From contig NZ_JARNTW010000001.1 of NCBI RefSeq assembly GCF_029433105.1, positions 806,001 to 870,000 of the forward strand: 64,000 nt of DNA. The letters are read 5' to 3'. Both the position numbers and the translations under genes were made by a program. Origin of the DNA: Runella sp. MFBS21. GTDB taxonomy: Bacteria > Bacteroidota > Bacteroidia > Cytophagales > Spirosomataceae. Under the pieces are notes generated by a model. It did not search any database, was not told where the DNA came from, and saw only the letters and a list, made by a program, of their open reading frames with translations. Positions within the stretch are counted from its first letter, which is position 1. Each line of letters begins with the position of its first letter. Shown here piece after piece: positions 15,762 through 24,775 of the stretch.

Positions 15762-16799
15762 CTAGAATTTAGGACAAGAAAGTTGTTTGTCTTTACGACG
15801 TACACGATGCCGTGGCGAAGGTTCAAAATCAAAAGTGTAGGCTAGCGAAATCTCATGAGAGCCACCACTTGGTAGCCCTAGCGACGAAATGGTGATGTCA
15901 TAGCTATAGCCAAACGAGAATCGGTCTTGGCGATATCCTACCAGGGCAATGAGCGATTCGCGATTGGAAATATTATCAACGTATTTTTTGATAGGTAGAC
16001 CGCGGTACCACAATCCCAACACAATGGGAGAATAAGTAATATAAACCCCTAAATCAAGCTGGTCGTACTTTCCCTGAAACTTATACAAAATAGCGGGTGA
16101 AATCGTTTTTTCACGGTCCCATTCATCGCCTAGCCCCGTAAAACCAGCAAACGGAATCCTAAGCCCTGCATGGATACTTCCTTTGAGAGGCAAACGAGTA
16201 CCGTCAGCTACTTGAAAAAATCCTTGTTGGGGACGATTGATGTGGTGGGCTGCTACACCTACCCAGTATTTGTCAGAATAAAGCAGAAGACCCGACGCAA
16301 AACTCATGTAGCCTATCGAAGGGGTGCCATTGGCTGCAATGGGGTCGGCGGTGGGGTTGCCTGTAAAGCCGCGATTGCTGTATTGATCGCCAAAAGTAAG
16401 CTCGCGTAAGTCGGCGCGGCGATTGGCATAAGTCCCTTGCAAACCTAAGCGAAGAGCTGTGGTTTCGCTGAGTTTGAGTTGATAAGCGTACTGGGCGGAG
16501 ATTTCGGAGGTTCTTAGGCTTCCCGTACCTTGGGTGTCATTGACAAACAAAAGTCCCACACCACTATTGACGTTTGAAAAATAATGATCAACCCCAAAGG
16601 AAGTAGTGACATAGTTGGCAGCAAGTCCAGGCCATTGATTACGATAATTCATCATAATACGGGGAGCCAAATCTCCTCCCGCAAAGGCTGGATTGAGATA
16701 AAGAGGATTCGCATAAAACTGCGAAAACTGAGGGTCTTGAGCTCTTACAAGCCAGCAAGAAAGTCCTAAAAGCAAGGTTAGAAATAGTCTTCTCGTCAT
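15762..16799 (-). CDS. PorP/SprF family type IX secretion outer membrane protein
   Basis: 345 residues from the ATG at 16799, which gives a clean signal peptide (RRLFLTLLLGLSCWLVRAQ); an ATG at 16823 would add eight residues. The mature protein starts with the hallmark QDPQFSQFYANPLYLNPAFAG and NYRNQWPGL, then repeats beta-barrel strands (GVDHYFSNVNSGVGLLF, FASGLLLYSDKYWVGVAAHH, FSFGYSYDITISSLG, HEISLAYTFDF), the pattern of the PorP/SprF family. These proteins sit in the outer membrane and help secrete or anchor type IX cargo, often large adhesins encoded next to a given SprF copy. No adhesin is adjacent here. The C-terminus carries an unusual basic tail (RHRVRRKDKQ). Confidence 0.9.
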   Translation of the reverse strand: MTRRLFLTLLLGLSCWLVRAQDPQFSQFYANPLYLNPAFAGGDLAPRIMMNYRNQWPGLAANYVTTSFGVDHYFSNVNSGVGLLFVNDTQGTGSLRTSEISAQYAYQLKLSETTALRLGLQGTYANRRADLRELTFGDQYSNRGFTGNPTADPIAANGTPSIGYMSFASGLLLYSDKYWVGVAAHHINRPQQGFFQVADGTRLPLKGSIHAGLRIPFAGFTGLGDEWDREKTISPAILYKFQGKYDQLDLGVYITYSPIVLGLWYRGLPIKKYVDNISNRESLIALVGYRQDRFSFGYSYDITISSLGLPSGGSHEISLAYTFDFEPSPRHRVRRKDKQLSCPKF

Positions 16800-16973
16800 G
16801 ATACCAAACGCTACCGCAAACATTTTGCCAAATTAATCATTTAATCTCCGAGAATTTAACGGTTTTTTCAATTAAATGTTATTTAGTAGTGCAAAAAACC
16901 GCAAAGAAGCCTGTTTTTGAGGATATTTTTTTGGAATTAGGGATATGGTCTTGCGCCTATTTTAACTAACTCC

Positions 16974-18644
16974 TCAACGGGTTTCGATGCGATAAGTGGG
17001 CTTATCGACATCGATTAAATCTAGTATAACGTTATAACAACCCGCCACCACTCGAATATTTTGTCCTCCTTTTTCTAACTTATGTTGGTCGTCAGTTCCT
17101 CCATAGCTGAGAGTCCAGTCGTTATTGACTCTGAATTTAATTTCTCCGTCTTTCAATAAAATGTTGTGTACTATCCACCTTCCTTTTTGTTGGGCATCTG
17201 CTTTTAGCACTATATCCGCGCCTGCCCAGCCATTGGGGGTGGCGCTTCCCACTATTCCCCACTGAAAACTTGCTTTGGGCAGGGTGTATTTTTTGCCTTT
17301 CTGTTCCAAAACTAAGGTGTCAATTTCGCCTAGTTTGTTTTTCTTAAATTCAGCTTTCCCGTCAATTTTGTCAATATAAAACGTGCTATCGGTTTGTGGA
17401 AGTAAAATTGCCGACGGTTGACGCGAAGGCATAATGAGCAGTCTACCATTGTCAGTCTGAACATAAAAAGTCATTTCTGAACCATATTGAAAAGCACCCT
17501 CCAAATTCGCTAGTTGCTTCTCTGACAGGTTTATTTGTTTGGGGAGCCAATAAGGTTCGTTGAACAAAATGGCCAGTATTTTCTTCTTGATAGCTACTAT
17601 ATCGACCTCTTCGCTATTGCACAACAAAACAATGCAAAGGTCGCTTTCAGGGTCACGAATCAAATAACTCCGAAATCCCGAAGCTCCGCCGCTGTGGCTA
17701 ACTAACTTACGACCCGCCATAGTTTCGATGAACCAGCCATGTCCGTAGTTGTTTTTGTAGGGGGTGTATGCTTTCTCGGTGGTGCTTTGGCTTATGATTT
17801 TATAAGACTGCATTCCTTGGTGAAATCTGTATAAATCGCTAAGTGTTGTGTACATTCCTCCTGCCGAAAAAAGCTCCTCATTGTCGTAAAGGGGTGCTTC
17901 TTTGACGTAGGTTTTGAACGTAGATTTATAACCTTTGCTTTTTAGAGAATCTGTTAGTTTTTTGTAATCAAAACCGCTTTCTGACATATTCAACGGGGTG
18001 AAAATATAGTTTTTGACCACTTTTTCATAGGGCATCCCTGTTACTTTCTGAATGATAAATCCCAACAAATAATAGCCTGTGTTACAGTACCTCCAAGAGG
18101 TTGCAGGTTTAAAATCAAGCTTCGATTGCTTCAAAAAATTAATCATCGTCTGTTCGCTTTCGACGGGCATACTGTAGTCGTTGTTGTACGCATATAAGCC
18201 CGATGTGTGCGTTAGCAGATGCTCGATGGTGATACTGTCGGCAAAAGGTAATGAAGGGTAAAATGTAGAAAGCTTGTCTTGAAGCGAAAGTTTATGATCT
18301 TCGATAAGCTTTAGGATGATTGTCGCCGTAACGGATTTTGTGATGGAATAAGCCAAGTATTTGGTGTTTTCGGTGGCTAGGGTTTGGGTATCAAAATTGC
18401 GGTATCCATACGATTTATTTAAAAGTATTTGGCCTTTTTGAGCTACCAAAACCGAACCATTAAACAAGCCTACTTCGTGGTAAGCGGTTATCAATTGTTC
18501 GAGTTTTTGGGAGGTGGTGGATTGGGAAACCCCAGTTTTGACAATAAATAGCAATAGAAATCCGAGGGTTACTTTCGCTAAAGAAAGGTGAATTGCTGAG
18601 ACAATAGAGTCCCTGCCTCCATTGGAGGAATGATACGTTTTCAT
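16974..18644 (-). CDS. Secreted serine hydrolase of the beta-lactamase/class C (AmpC-like) family
   Basis: 556 residues. The N-terminal hydrophobic stretch (VTLGFLLLFIVKTGVS) is an export signal preceded by an extended start. The catalytic domain spans about 45-370 with S100-I-T-K103 (nucleophile motif), Y186-C-N188 and HSGG around residue 320, the three motifs of class C-type penicillin-recognising hydrolases. The last 180 residues form a beta-rich extra domain of the kind seen in secreted esterases and D-aminopeptidases. Such proteins are usually peptidases or esterases, not antibiotic-resistance enzymes. It lies 27 bases downstream of the small membrane protein and is probably the last gene of the sigma-factor operon. 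Confidence 0.85.
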   Translation of the reverse strand: MKTYHSSNGGRDSIVSAIHLSLAKVTLGFLLLFIVKTGVSQSTTSQKLEQLITAYHEVGLFNGSVLVAQKGQILLNKSYGYRNFDTQTLATENTKYLAYSITKSVTATIILKLIEDHKLSLQDKLSTFYPSLPFADSITIEHLLTHTSGLYAYNNDYSMPVESEQTMINFLKQSKLDFKPATSWRYCNTGYYLLGFIIQKVTGMPYEKVVKNYIFTPLNMSESGFDYKKLTDSLKSKGYKSTFKTYVKEAPLYDNEELFSAGGMYTTLSDLYRFHQGMQSYKIISQSTTEKAYTPYKNNYGHGWFIETMAGRKLVSHSGGASGFRSYLIRDPESDLCIVLLCNSEEVDIVAIKKKILAILFNEPYWLPKQINLSEKQLANLEGAFQYGSEMTFYVQTDNGRLLIMPSRQPSAILLPQTDSTFYIDKIDGKAEFKKNKLGEIDTLVLEQKGKKYTLPKASFQWGIVGSATPNGWAGADIVLKADAQQKGRWIVHNILLKDGEIKFRVNNDWTLSYGGTDDQHKLEKGGQNIRVVAGCYNVILDLIDVDKPTYRIETR

Positions 18645-18671
18645 GACTTTACTAAAGGGAGGGGAAAATGA

Positions 18672-19085
18672 CTATTTGTGGGAAGATTTGCTGATGAAAA
18701 AATAGCTCAAGAAGCTGGCAGAAAGGCAGAACGCTAAAATAGATAATGAATGAATACCTAATGGCTGGGTGTGATGGATAAAAAATAAGGCGACTCCAAG
18801 ACCTGCCAAAATCAATGCCCATTTGAGGTTTGCGTTGCGGTCTTCTTTGGGCGAATTTTCGAGAACCGACATCGCAATGCTTTCAGGAATTCCTTTCTCA
18901 ACAATACGGTTTTTGATGCGGTATTCCAACAACCTTTTCATAATGGTGAGGATAAAGAACATCACCAAGCCCAACACCAGAATCGAGGCACAAATATTAA
19001 AAGTGTGCTGACTCATAAGACTGTCTTGGGCGTGGGCTGTGGAGGCAAAGCCCACGATTGTTAAAATTAAAATAAGTTTTTTCAT
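18672..19085 (-). CDS. Small membrane protein, DUF6249-like
   Basis: 137 residues from the ATG at 19085 (KKLILILTIVGFASTAHAQ), which gives a good signal peptide; the longer frame to 19151 would overlap the anti-sigma gene and hides this signal. After cleavage there are three membrane segments: ICASILVLGLVMFFILTI, then a charged loop (KRLLEYRIKNRIVEKGIPE), then WALILAGLGVALFFI and SILAFCLSASFLSYFFI. The loop pattern R-I-V-E-K-G-I-P matches a domain found in small proteins encoded next to ECF sigma operons in Bacteroidota; I name it DUF6249-like from memory. Function unknown; the operon position suggests a part in the same envelope response. Confidence 0.7.
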   Translation of the reverse strand: MKKLILILTIVGFASTAHAQDSLMSQHTFNICASILVLGLVMFFILTIMKRLLEYRIKNRIVEKGIPESIAMSVLENSPKEDRNANLKWALILAGLGVALFFIHHTQPLGIHSLSILAFCLSASFLSYFFISKSSHK

Positions 19086-19147
19086 GATTGTAATAGTAAA
19101 TGTGTTTTGACTGATAAGAGCACTTAAGCTTTGAAATGTTGCAATGC

Positions 19148-19597
19148 TCAAGAAAGATTTAGCACTTTTAGTTGTTTTTGGTATTTGGCGTAGAGGTCGT
19201 ACCCCAAAAACAGCGAAATACCGACTGTAGCGGTCAACAAAATGCTCAAAGTAATGCTCGAAAGTCCTTCAAATAAGTAAATAGGGTAGTTGAAAAAATA
19301 GAAAAAAAGCATCCCAATCCCCACCAACACTCCTCCACCAACGCTGTAAGAGGTAAAGCGTGAGTCGGAGGTGATTGTCTCAGTGGGAGGAAGTTGCTGA
19401 ATGACCTCTGCTGCCAAATCAAAATCAAACACAGGTGCGACGGGCTTTTCAAGGGTTGTAAATAGGAGCTGATAGGCCTGTGCCTTTTGTCTGCACAGTT
19501 CACATTCCTGAATGTGGGTATGGATTTCTTCCGATACCGTGTCCAAACGCAAGGCATACGTCTGAATTTCTTCGTCCGAAAGATGGGGTGCTTTCAT
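19148..19597 (-). CDS. Putative zinc-finger anti-sigma factor
   Basis: 149 residues. The N-terminal 40 residues contain H-x3-C-x2-C (HIQECELC), the ZAS/zf-HC2 motif of anti-sigma factors that bind group IV sigma factors in the cytoplasm. A linker is followed by two hydrophobic segments (VGGGVLVGIGMLFFYFFN and ITLSILLTATVGISLFLGY), so it is a membrane protein with the zinc domain inside. Its start overlaps the stop of the sigma gene (ATGA), the classic sigma/anti-sigma arrangement. The signal that releases the sigma factor is unknown. Confidence 0.85.
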   Translation of the reverse strand: MKAPHLSDEEIQTYALRLDTVSEEIHTHIQECELCRQKAQAYQLLFTTLEKPVAPVFDFDLAAEVIQQLPPTETITSDSRFTSYSVGGGVLVGIGMLFFYFFNYPIYLFEGLSSITLSILLTATVGISLFLGYDLYAKYQKQLKVLNLS

Positions 19598-20184
19598 AGG
19601 TCGTCCTTGGTGTAATGTGTCAATAAGTTATCTTTCAGGGCTTTTCTTGCTCTAAACAAATAGTTTTTTACCGTACCGATGGGCAGTTGCGTGATTTCTG
19701 CCATCTCCTCATAACTTAGCTCCTCGTAATGATACAAAGTTATGAGTGTTTGATAAATGGGGGAGAGCTTTGACAGCGCGACTTGAACCAACTGAGAAAG
19801 TTCTTTTTTAAAAATAAGGGTTTCTGTTTTGTTGGTGGAGTCATTGAGGAGCTTGTCGATATTTCTATGCGGCAAATCATCCTCATAATTATTCCCTTGG
19901 TGTACAGAAAGAGACTGCGTAGGTCTCTTTTGTTTTAAATAATGGTAGCAAGTGTTGTACGCAATCTGACCAATCCAAGTGCTGAGTTTGGATTGAAACC
20001 TAAATTCAGGCAAAGATTTATACACCTTTAAATAGATTTCTTGAGCCATGTCTTTTCGTTCTTCAGGGCTATCAACCAGTTTAAAGACAATCTGAGCCAC
20101 AAGTCCTTCCGTCTTTTTGATGACGGTCGTAAACGCGTTTTTGTCGCCTTTTAAAACTCTATAAACCAGCTCTTTGTCTTCCAC
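19594..20184 (-). CDS. ECF (extracytoplasmic function) RNA polymerase sigma factor
   Basis: 196 residues. Sigma region 2 is visible as LVYRVLKGDKNAF, then MAQEIYLKVYKSL, then LSTWIGQIAYNTCYHYLKQ; region 4 is LSPIYQTLITLYHYEELSYEEMAEI and the helix-turn-helix continuation QLPIGTVKNYLFRARKAL. There is no region 1 or 3, as usual in ECF factors. It is translationally coupled to the zinc-finger anti-sigma gene and heads the operon with the small membrane protein and serine hydrolase. About 100 bases upstream an imperfect dyad TTGGATA-N8-TATCCAA (20265-20286) could be an operator or promoter element. Confidence 0.93.
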   Translation of the reverse strand: MEDKELVYRVLKGDKNAFTTVIKKTEGLVAQIVFKLVDSPEERKDMAQEIYLKVYKSLPEFRFQSKLSTWIGQIAYNTCYHYLKQKRPTQSLSVHQGNNYEDDLPHRNIDKLLNDSTNKTETLIFKKELSQLVQVALSKLSPIYQTLITLYHYEELSYEEMAEITQLPIGTVKNYLFRARKALKDNLLTHYTKDDL

Positions 20185-20316
20185 GATGCGATAGGTGTTC
20201 TATTCAATAAGCAATGAGAGTCGTTGAAGATGAAAATGTTGCATAAATATTGGTCAAAATCAAATTGGATATTAGAATCTATCCAAGCGTCGCTACGTGG
20301 AGTTAAACTCTTATAA

Positions 20317-20340
20317 CCCCCACGCCTTTAGGCTGAGGGG
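20317..20340. repeat. Dispersed palindromic repeat, copy 1
   Basis: The segment with CCCCACGCCT-TTAGGCTGAGGGG can fold to a hairpin with small bulges. A close relative occurs at 34932-34952 in the same orientation. Both lie in intergenic DNA. It resembles a REP-type element of this genome. Confidence 0.5.
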
Positions 20341-20390
20341 ATATAAGGAATAAGACCGAAACTAGGGACTTTACACAATTACCTAAAATA

Positions 20391-20431
20391 AAAAATGCCC
20401 CGAGAATGCGACTGACTCTCGGGGCATTTTT
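20391..20431 (-). terminator. Rho-independent terminator of the RND efflux operon
   Basis: A perfect 15-bp inverted repeat (20391-20405 with 20417-20431, 11-base loop) lies 18 bases after the stop of the RND permease gene. On the minus strand the stem is followed by a T-rich run; the plus strand also has a short T-run, so it could work both ways. Confidence 0.93.
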
Positions 20432-20448
20432 ATTAGAAAAATAAAATC

Positions 20449-23400
20449 TTAGTGAGAAGAAAGCGATGTGTTGTTTTGAGAATTTAGCTCGTTTTGTTGG
20501 CGTTTTTTCTTGCCCATGCTGATTTTTTCAATCAACACAAAAAGAACCGGAACCACAAAAATAGCCAAAGAAGTAGCGGCTAGCATTCCTCCAAATACTG
20601 TCCAACCGATGGTCTTGCGAGACTCTGCGGCGGCACCACTGGCAAAAGCCAACGGCAATACGCCCAGAATAAATGCCAACGAGGTCATGATAATAGGCCG
20701 TAAACGAAGCTGTACCGCTTCGAGCGTGGCCTTGACAAGCTCCATACCTGCATCGACCCGCTCTTTGGCAAATTCCACAATCAAAATGGCGTTTTTAGCA
20801 GCAAGTCCAATCAACGTAATAAGCCCGATTTGGGCGTAGATGTTGTTGGAAAGATTAGGTAAAAACGTAAGGGTCAAAATAGAACCAAAAGCACCAATCG
20901 GCACTGCAAAAAGAACCGAGAAGGGAATAGACCAACTTTCGTACAAAGCCGCCAAAAACAAGAATACAAACACAATCGAAATAGCAAAAATCATGAGAGT
21001 ACTATCACCCGCCTTGATTTCTTCGCTACTCATGCCCGAAAACTCATAGCCGTAGCCTGCTGGCAAAGTCGCATTAGCTACTTCTCTAAGTGCCGTAATC
21101 GCCTGCCCGCTACTGAAACCTGGCTTAGGGGTCCCGTTGATTTCGACGGAGCGGTAGATATTATAATGAGAAATCAAAGCTGGATTTTCGATGACTTTGG
21201 TAGTAATAAGTGCACTCAACGGAATCATGTTTCCTTCGCGATTACGCACGTAAAATTTCTCAATTTTATCCAAAGACGACCGAAAACTGCTATCAGCTTG
21301 TACTACTACCCGGAAGTTTCGACCATAAAGGTTGAAATCATTGACATAGTTACTACCCAACATGGCCGACAGCGAACTGAATACATCTGATACTTGTACC
21401 CCCAATTTTTTAGTTTTTTCGCGGTCAACGTCTATTTTATAACTAGGCGTACGGGTATTGAAAAAGGTAAAAGCGGTACCGATTTCGGGTCGTTTTGTAA
21501 GCTCAGCCAAGAAATTACGCGCTACTTTCTCAAATTGCTGGATATTGTCGGTACTGGTGGTTTGTTGTAACTGAAACGTAAAACCAGAAGTAGCCCCAAG
21601 CCCCGGAATAGCCGGTGGTGCAATCGCCAATACACGCGCTTCTTTGATGTCGGCAGTTCGTTTTTGTATTTCTTTAATCACGCTCTGAACATGGTGCTCG
21701 GCACCCTTTCGCTTAGACCAAGGGTGGAGGTTGATAAACAAAGTCCCCACGTTTGATTTGTTAGAAAAACTAAGGACGTTTAAACCAGCAAGCCCTCCTG
21801 CTACCCGCACTTCGGGAATCGCCTCCACGCGTTTCATAATTTCTTTTAGCATAGCGATGTTGCGAGTAGTAGAAGTCGCTTCTTGCATTTCGTACGTAAC
21901 AAAAAGACGCCCTTCGTCTTCTACTGGTACAAAGCCTGTAGGTTTGTTTTTGAATAAGAAAAACAATCCCACAAACAAGCAGACCATCATCACCATTACG
22001 TAAGGGGTGGCTTTAATCCACTTAGCTACGCCACGGGTATAAGAATGCGAGAGTTTTTCGAACCAATGGTTGAAGCTATCAAAGAATTTTTCTAGGAAGT
22101 TTTTCTTCTCATTGGCACCTTTAGAAGGTCTGAGCATGGTCGCACAAAGTGCAGGTGTAAGCGAAAGCGCCACAAAAGCCGATAGCAAAACTGATACCGC
22201 AATGGTGATCGCAAATTGCTGATACAAACGCCCTACGATACCTGGCACAAAACTCACTGGTACAAACACCGCCGCCAAAATCAAAGCAATCGCAATCACC
22301 GGCCCCGAAATCTCTTTCATGGCTTTGGTGGTGGCTTCTTTGGGCGAGAGTTTTTCGTGGTCGATATTGTGCTGAACGGCCTCCACAACCACAATGGCAT
22401 CATCCACTACAATCCCAATCGCCAATACAAACGCAAAGAGAGTGAGGGTATTGATAGTAAATCCAAAAGGAATAAAGAAAATAAACGTACCAATTAGCGA
22501 GACAGGAATCGCCAAAATAGGAATCAAAGTAGCGCGCCAGTTTTGCAAAAACAAAAACACTACGATAACCACCAAAATCATGGCTTCGGCAAATGTTTGC
22601 AACACTTCGTTGATTGAGACCCGTACCACCGTGGCGGTTTCGGTGGGTAACACAAAATCGATGTCTTTAGGGAAGGTTTTTCTCATTTCCTCTAAAGTTT
22701 TCATTACGCCATCGTATGTTTCGAGGGCATTGGCTCCGGGAGCTTGATAAATCAACACAAAAGCCGCAGGCTTGCCTCCCACAAAAGCATTGGAGCCATA
22801 ATCAAACTTTCCTAGTTCGACCCGAGCTACGTCGCGTAGATACACGATACTACCTTGGGCTGGCGAAGATCGTACTATAATATCCTCAAACTCTTCTTTG
22901 GTATTTAATCGACTATTGGTCAGTACGCTATACTCAAAACTCTGGGTATTGGGCTGAGGGTTTCCACCCACCGTACCTGCGGCAATCTGGAGGTTTTGTT
23001 CGGACAATGCCGCCGATACGTCGGCAGGAGTCATGCGTAGGCTGGCAAGTTTTTCGGGATTGAGCCAAATACGCATCCCAAAATCATCGGCTCGCGAAAT
23101 AATATCTCCTACGCCTTTGACCCGCTGAAGAGCATCTTTGAGATAAATATTGGCATAGTTTCCAATAAACTGAGCATCGTGGGTACCATTGGGAGAATAC
23201 AACGCCAAAACCATCATGATACTGGGTTGTCTTTTCCGAACAGTAAGTCCTAATCTTTTGACCGCATCCGGCAAGGACGGCTCTGCCACACTGACTCGGT
23301 TTTGAACATCCAAAGCGGCGATATTGACGTCGGTTCCTACTTCAAACACTACGTTGATACCACTTTGGCCACTGCTCGTACTGTTGCTCGACATATAGCT

Positions 23401-23628
23401 CATGCCGGGTACGCCATTGACTTGGGTTTCGATAGCCGTAGTGGTGGTTTGCTCTACGGTTTGGGCATCGGCCCCTATGAAGTTTCCCGAAATGGTCACC
23501 GTAGGAGGTGTTACATCGGGATACTGGGCTACAGGAAGCGTGGATAAAGCAATAAGCCCAACCAACACAATCACAATCGACGAAACAATCGCGGTGATTG
23601 GTCTTTTTATAAAAATATCTGCAATCAT
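20449..23628 (-). CDS. RND efflux transporter permease, HAE1/AcrB-like
   Basis: 1059 residues, the usual length for the hydrophobe/amphiphile efflux family. The first helix (IADIFIKRPITAIVSSIVIVLVGL), the porter-domain phrase GVPGMSYMSSNSTSSG, the proton-relay helix (NTLTLFAFVLAIGIVVDDAIVVVEAVQ, with the D-D pair), GPVIAIALILAAVFVPVSF and the late GLAAKNAILIVEFAKE are all present. It forms a trimer in the inner membrane that uses proton import to drive drugs, bile-salt-like compounds or solvents to the TolC-type channel. It is the last gene of a three-gene operon with the adaptor (gap 19 bases) and outer membrane factor. Substrates unknown. Confidence 0.96.
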   Translation of the reverse strand: MIADIFIKRPITAIVSSIVIVLVGLIALSTLPVAQYPDVTPPTVTISGNFIGADAQTVEQTTTTAIETQVNGVPGMSYMSSNSTSSGQSGINVVFEVGTDVNIAALDVQNRVSVAEPSLPDAVKRLGLTVRKRQPSIMMVLALYSPNGTHDAQFIGNYANIYLKDALQRVKGVGDIISRADDFGMRIWLNPEKLASLRMTPADVSAALSEQNLQIAAGTVGGNPQPNTQSFEYSVLTNSRLNTKEEFEDIIVRSSPAQGSIVYLRDVARVELGKFDYGSNAFVGGKPAAFVLIYQAPGANALETYDGVMKTLEEMRKTFPKDIDFVLPTETATVVRVSINEVLQTFAEAMILVVIVVFLFLQNWRATLIPILAIPVSLIGTFIFFIPFGFTINTLTLFAFVLAIGIVVDDAIVVVEAVQHNIDHEKLSPKEATTKAMKEISGPVIAIALILAAVFVPVSFVPGIVGRLYQQFAITIAVSVLLSAFVALSLTPALCATMLRPSKGANEKKNFLEKFFDSFNHWFEKLSHSYTRGVAKWIKATPYVMVMMVCLFVGLFFLFKNKPTGFVPVEDEGRLFVTYEMQEATSTTRNIAMLKEIMKRVEAIPEVRVAGGLAGLNVLSFSNKSNVGTLFINLHPWSKRKGAEHHVQSVIKEIQKRTADIKEARVLAIAPPAIPGLGATSGFTFQLQQTTSTDNIQQFEKVARNFLAELTKRPEIGTAFTFFNTRTPSYKIDVDREKTKKLGVQVSDVFSSLSAMLGSNYVNDFNLYGRNFRVVVQADSSFRSSLDKIEKFYVRNREGNMIPLSALITTKVIENPALISHYNIYRSVEINGTPKPGFSSGQAITALREVANATLPAGYGYEFSGMSSEEIKAGDSTLMIFAISIVFVFLFLAALYESWSIPFSVLFAVPIGAFGSILTLTFLPNLSNNIYAQIGLITLIGLAAKNAILIVEFAKERVDAGMELVKATLEAVQLRLRPIIMTSLAFILGVLPLAFASGAAAESRKTIGWTVFGGMLAATSLAIFVVPVLFVLIEKISMGKKKRQQNELNSQNNTSLSSH

Positions 23629-23647
23629 CTTTGAGGAATTTCCGTGG

Positions 23648-24736
23648 TTAATTTGTTTTAATTACTGCTCCTTCACGGAGATTCTGTACCCCTTCTACGG
23701 CAATCTTCTCGCCCTCTTTTAATCCTTCTTTGACGATTACTTTGTTGCCCAAGGCTTTTCCTAGCGCTATTCGTCGCTGACTTACTTTGCTGCTATCACC
23801 CGCTACATAGACAAAAAACTCGCCCAATTGCTCCGTCACAGCCTTATAAGGAATCACTACTGCTTTTGCGGAGCGATTCAAAACTCTGACGGTTCCGGTC
23901 ATACCAGCCCGTAAGAGATTGTCACGATTCGGAAAAATCAAGCGCGTTTTGATCGACCCTGTTTGGGTATCCACGGCGCGGTCGATGAGTTGGATTTTGC
24001 CTGGATAAGGGTACACATCTGCTCCAAAAGCCAAGGTAAAGGTGGAGTCGGCAGGCTTGTTGGATTTGAGCAAATTAGTAAAGCGATAAATCTCTTTTTG
24101 GTCTACATTGAAGTCTACCGCCAGCTCATTGTCCGACGAAATGGTATTCAACACGGTTTGCCCTGCCGATACGGCTGCTCCTACTTTCACGAGCGATATT
24201 CCGATGATTCCGCTAAAAGGTGCATATACTTTGGTATATCTCACATTGGTTTGTACCGCCGATACGTTGGCTTTGGAGGCTTCTACTTGTTTTTTTGCAA
24301 CTTCGAGGGCCGCGTCTGCATTATCTACAAGTTGCTTCGCTACGGCGTCGTTTTTATCGAGTTCATGATAGCGATCCGCATCTTTTTGGGCTTTTTGCAA
24401 ATTGGCCTCTTGTACTTTAAGGTTGGCAATTGCTTGCTCATAATTGGCCGAATACAGCTGCGCATCCACCGAATACAGCAATTGTCCTTTGCTTACATGA
24501 GCCCCGTCTTTGAAGTGAATACCCGTAATGAAGCCCGTTACTTGTGGTCGAAGCTCCACCTGATTCAGGGGAGTGATAGTTGCAGGGTATTCGTCATGAT
24601 AGAGAGCATCGGTAGAGGTAGCTTCTTCCAAAGATACCGCAATCGCCGGTGGTGCTTGGGCCGTTTTTTGTTCTTCTTTTTTGCCGCAAGAAATCAGCAA
24701 AGTCACTATCAAAACGGATACTGTAAAATATTTCAT
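23648..24736 (-). CDS. RND efflux periplasmic adaptor subunit (membrane fusion protein)
   Basis: 362 residues from the ATG at 24736; an ATG at 24751 would add five residues. The N-terminus is a lipoprotein signal (VLIVTLLISC, lipobox L-I-S-C), so it is anchored to the inner membrane. The domains follow the usual order: barrel-sandwich half (VELRPQVTGFITGIHFKDGAHVSKG), helical hairpin with alternating K/A-rich heptads (about 95-165), the second lipoyl half (YTKVYAPFSGIIGISLVKVG), beta-barrel and membrane-proximal domain. It bridges the RND pump and the TolC-like channel. It lies between them in the operon, with gaps of 19 and about 40 bases. Confidence 0.95.
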   Translation of the reverse strand: MKYFTVSVLIVTLLISCGKKEEQKTAQAPPAIAVSLEEATSTDALYHDEYPATITPLNQVELRPQVTGFITGIHFKDGAHVSKGQLLYSVDAQLYSANYEQAIANLKVQEANLQKAQKDADRYHELDKNDAVAKQLVDNADAALEVAKKQVEASKANVSAVQTNVRYTKVYAPFSGIIGISLVKVGAAVSAGQTVLNTISSDNELAVDFNVDQKEIYRFTNLLKSNKPADSTFTLAFGADVYPYPGKIQLIDRAVDTQTGSIKTRLIFPNRDNLLRAGMTGTVRVLNRSAKAVVIPYKAVTEQLGEFFVYVAGDSSKVSQRRIALGKALGNKVIVKEGLKEGEKIAVEGVQNLREGAVIKTN

Positions 24737-24775
24737 GGAATTTGAAAACATCTTGTTTGGGGAATTTCTGTCGTG

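Noticed and set aside
16974-18644. Beta-lactamase conferring resistance, linked to the BlaI system
   Set aside because: It is an AmpC-fold hydrolase with a large extra domain and lies in an ECF sigma operon 7.6 kb away, without BlaI dyads upstream.
18823-19151. Longer start for the DUF6249-like gene overlapping the anti-sigma gene
   Set aside because: The ATG at 19085 gives a normal signal peptide, and the extra residues have no export features.
20449-24751. Plus-strand frames opposite the efflux genes, up to 260 residues
   Set aside because: They mirror highly conserved RND pump and adaptor genes and show no recognisable protein sequence.
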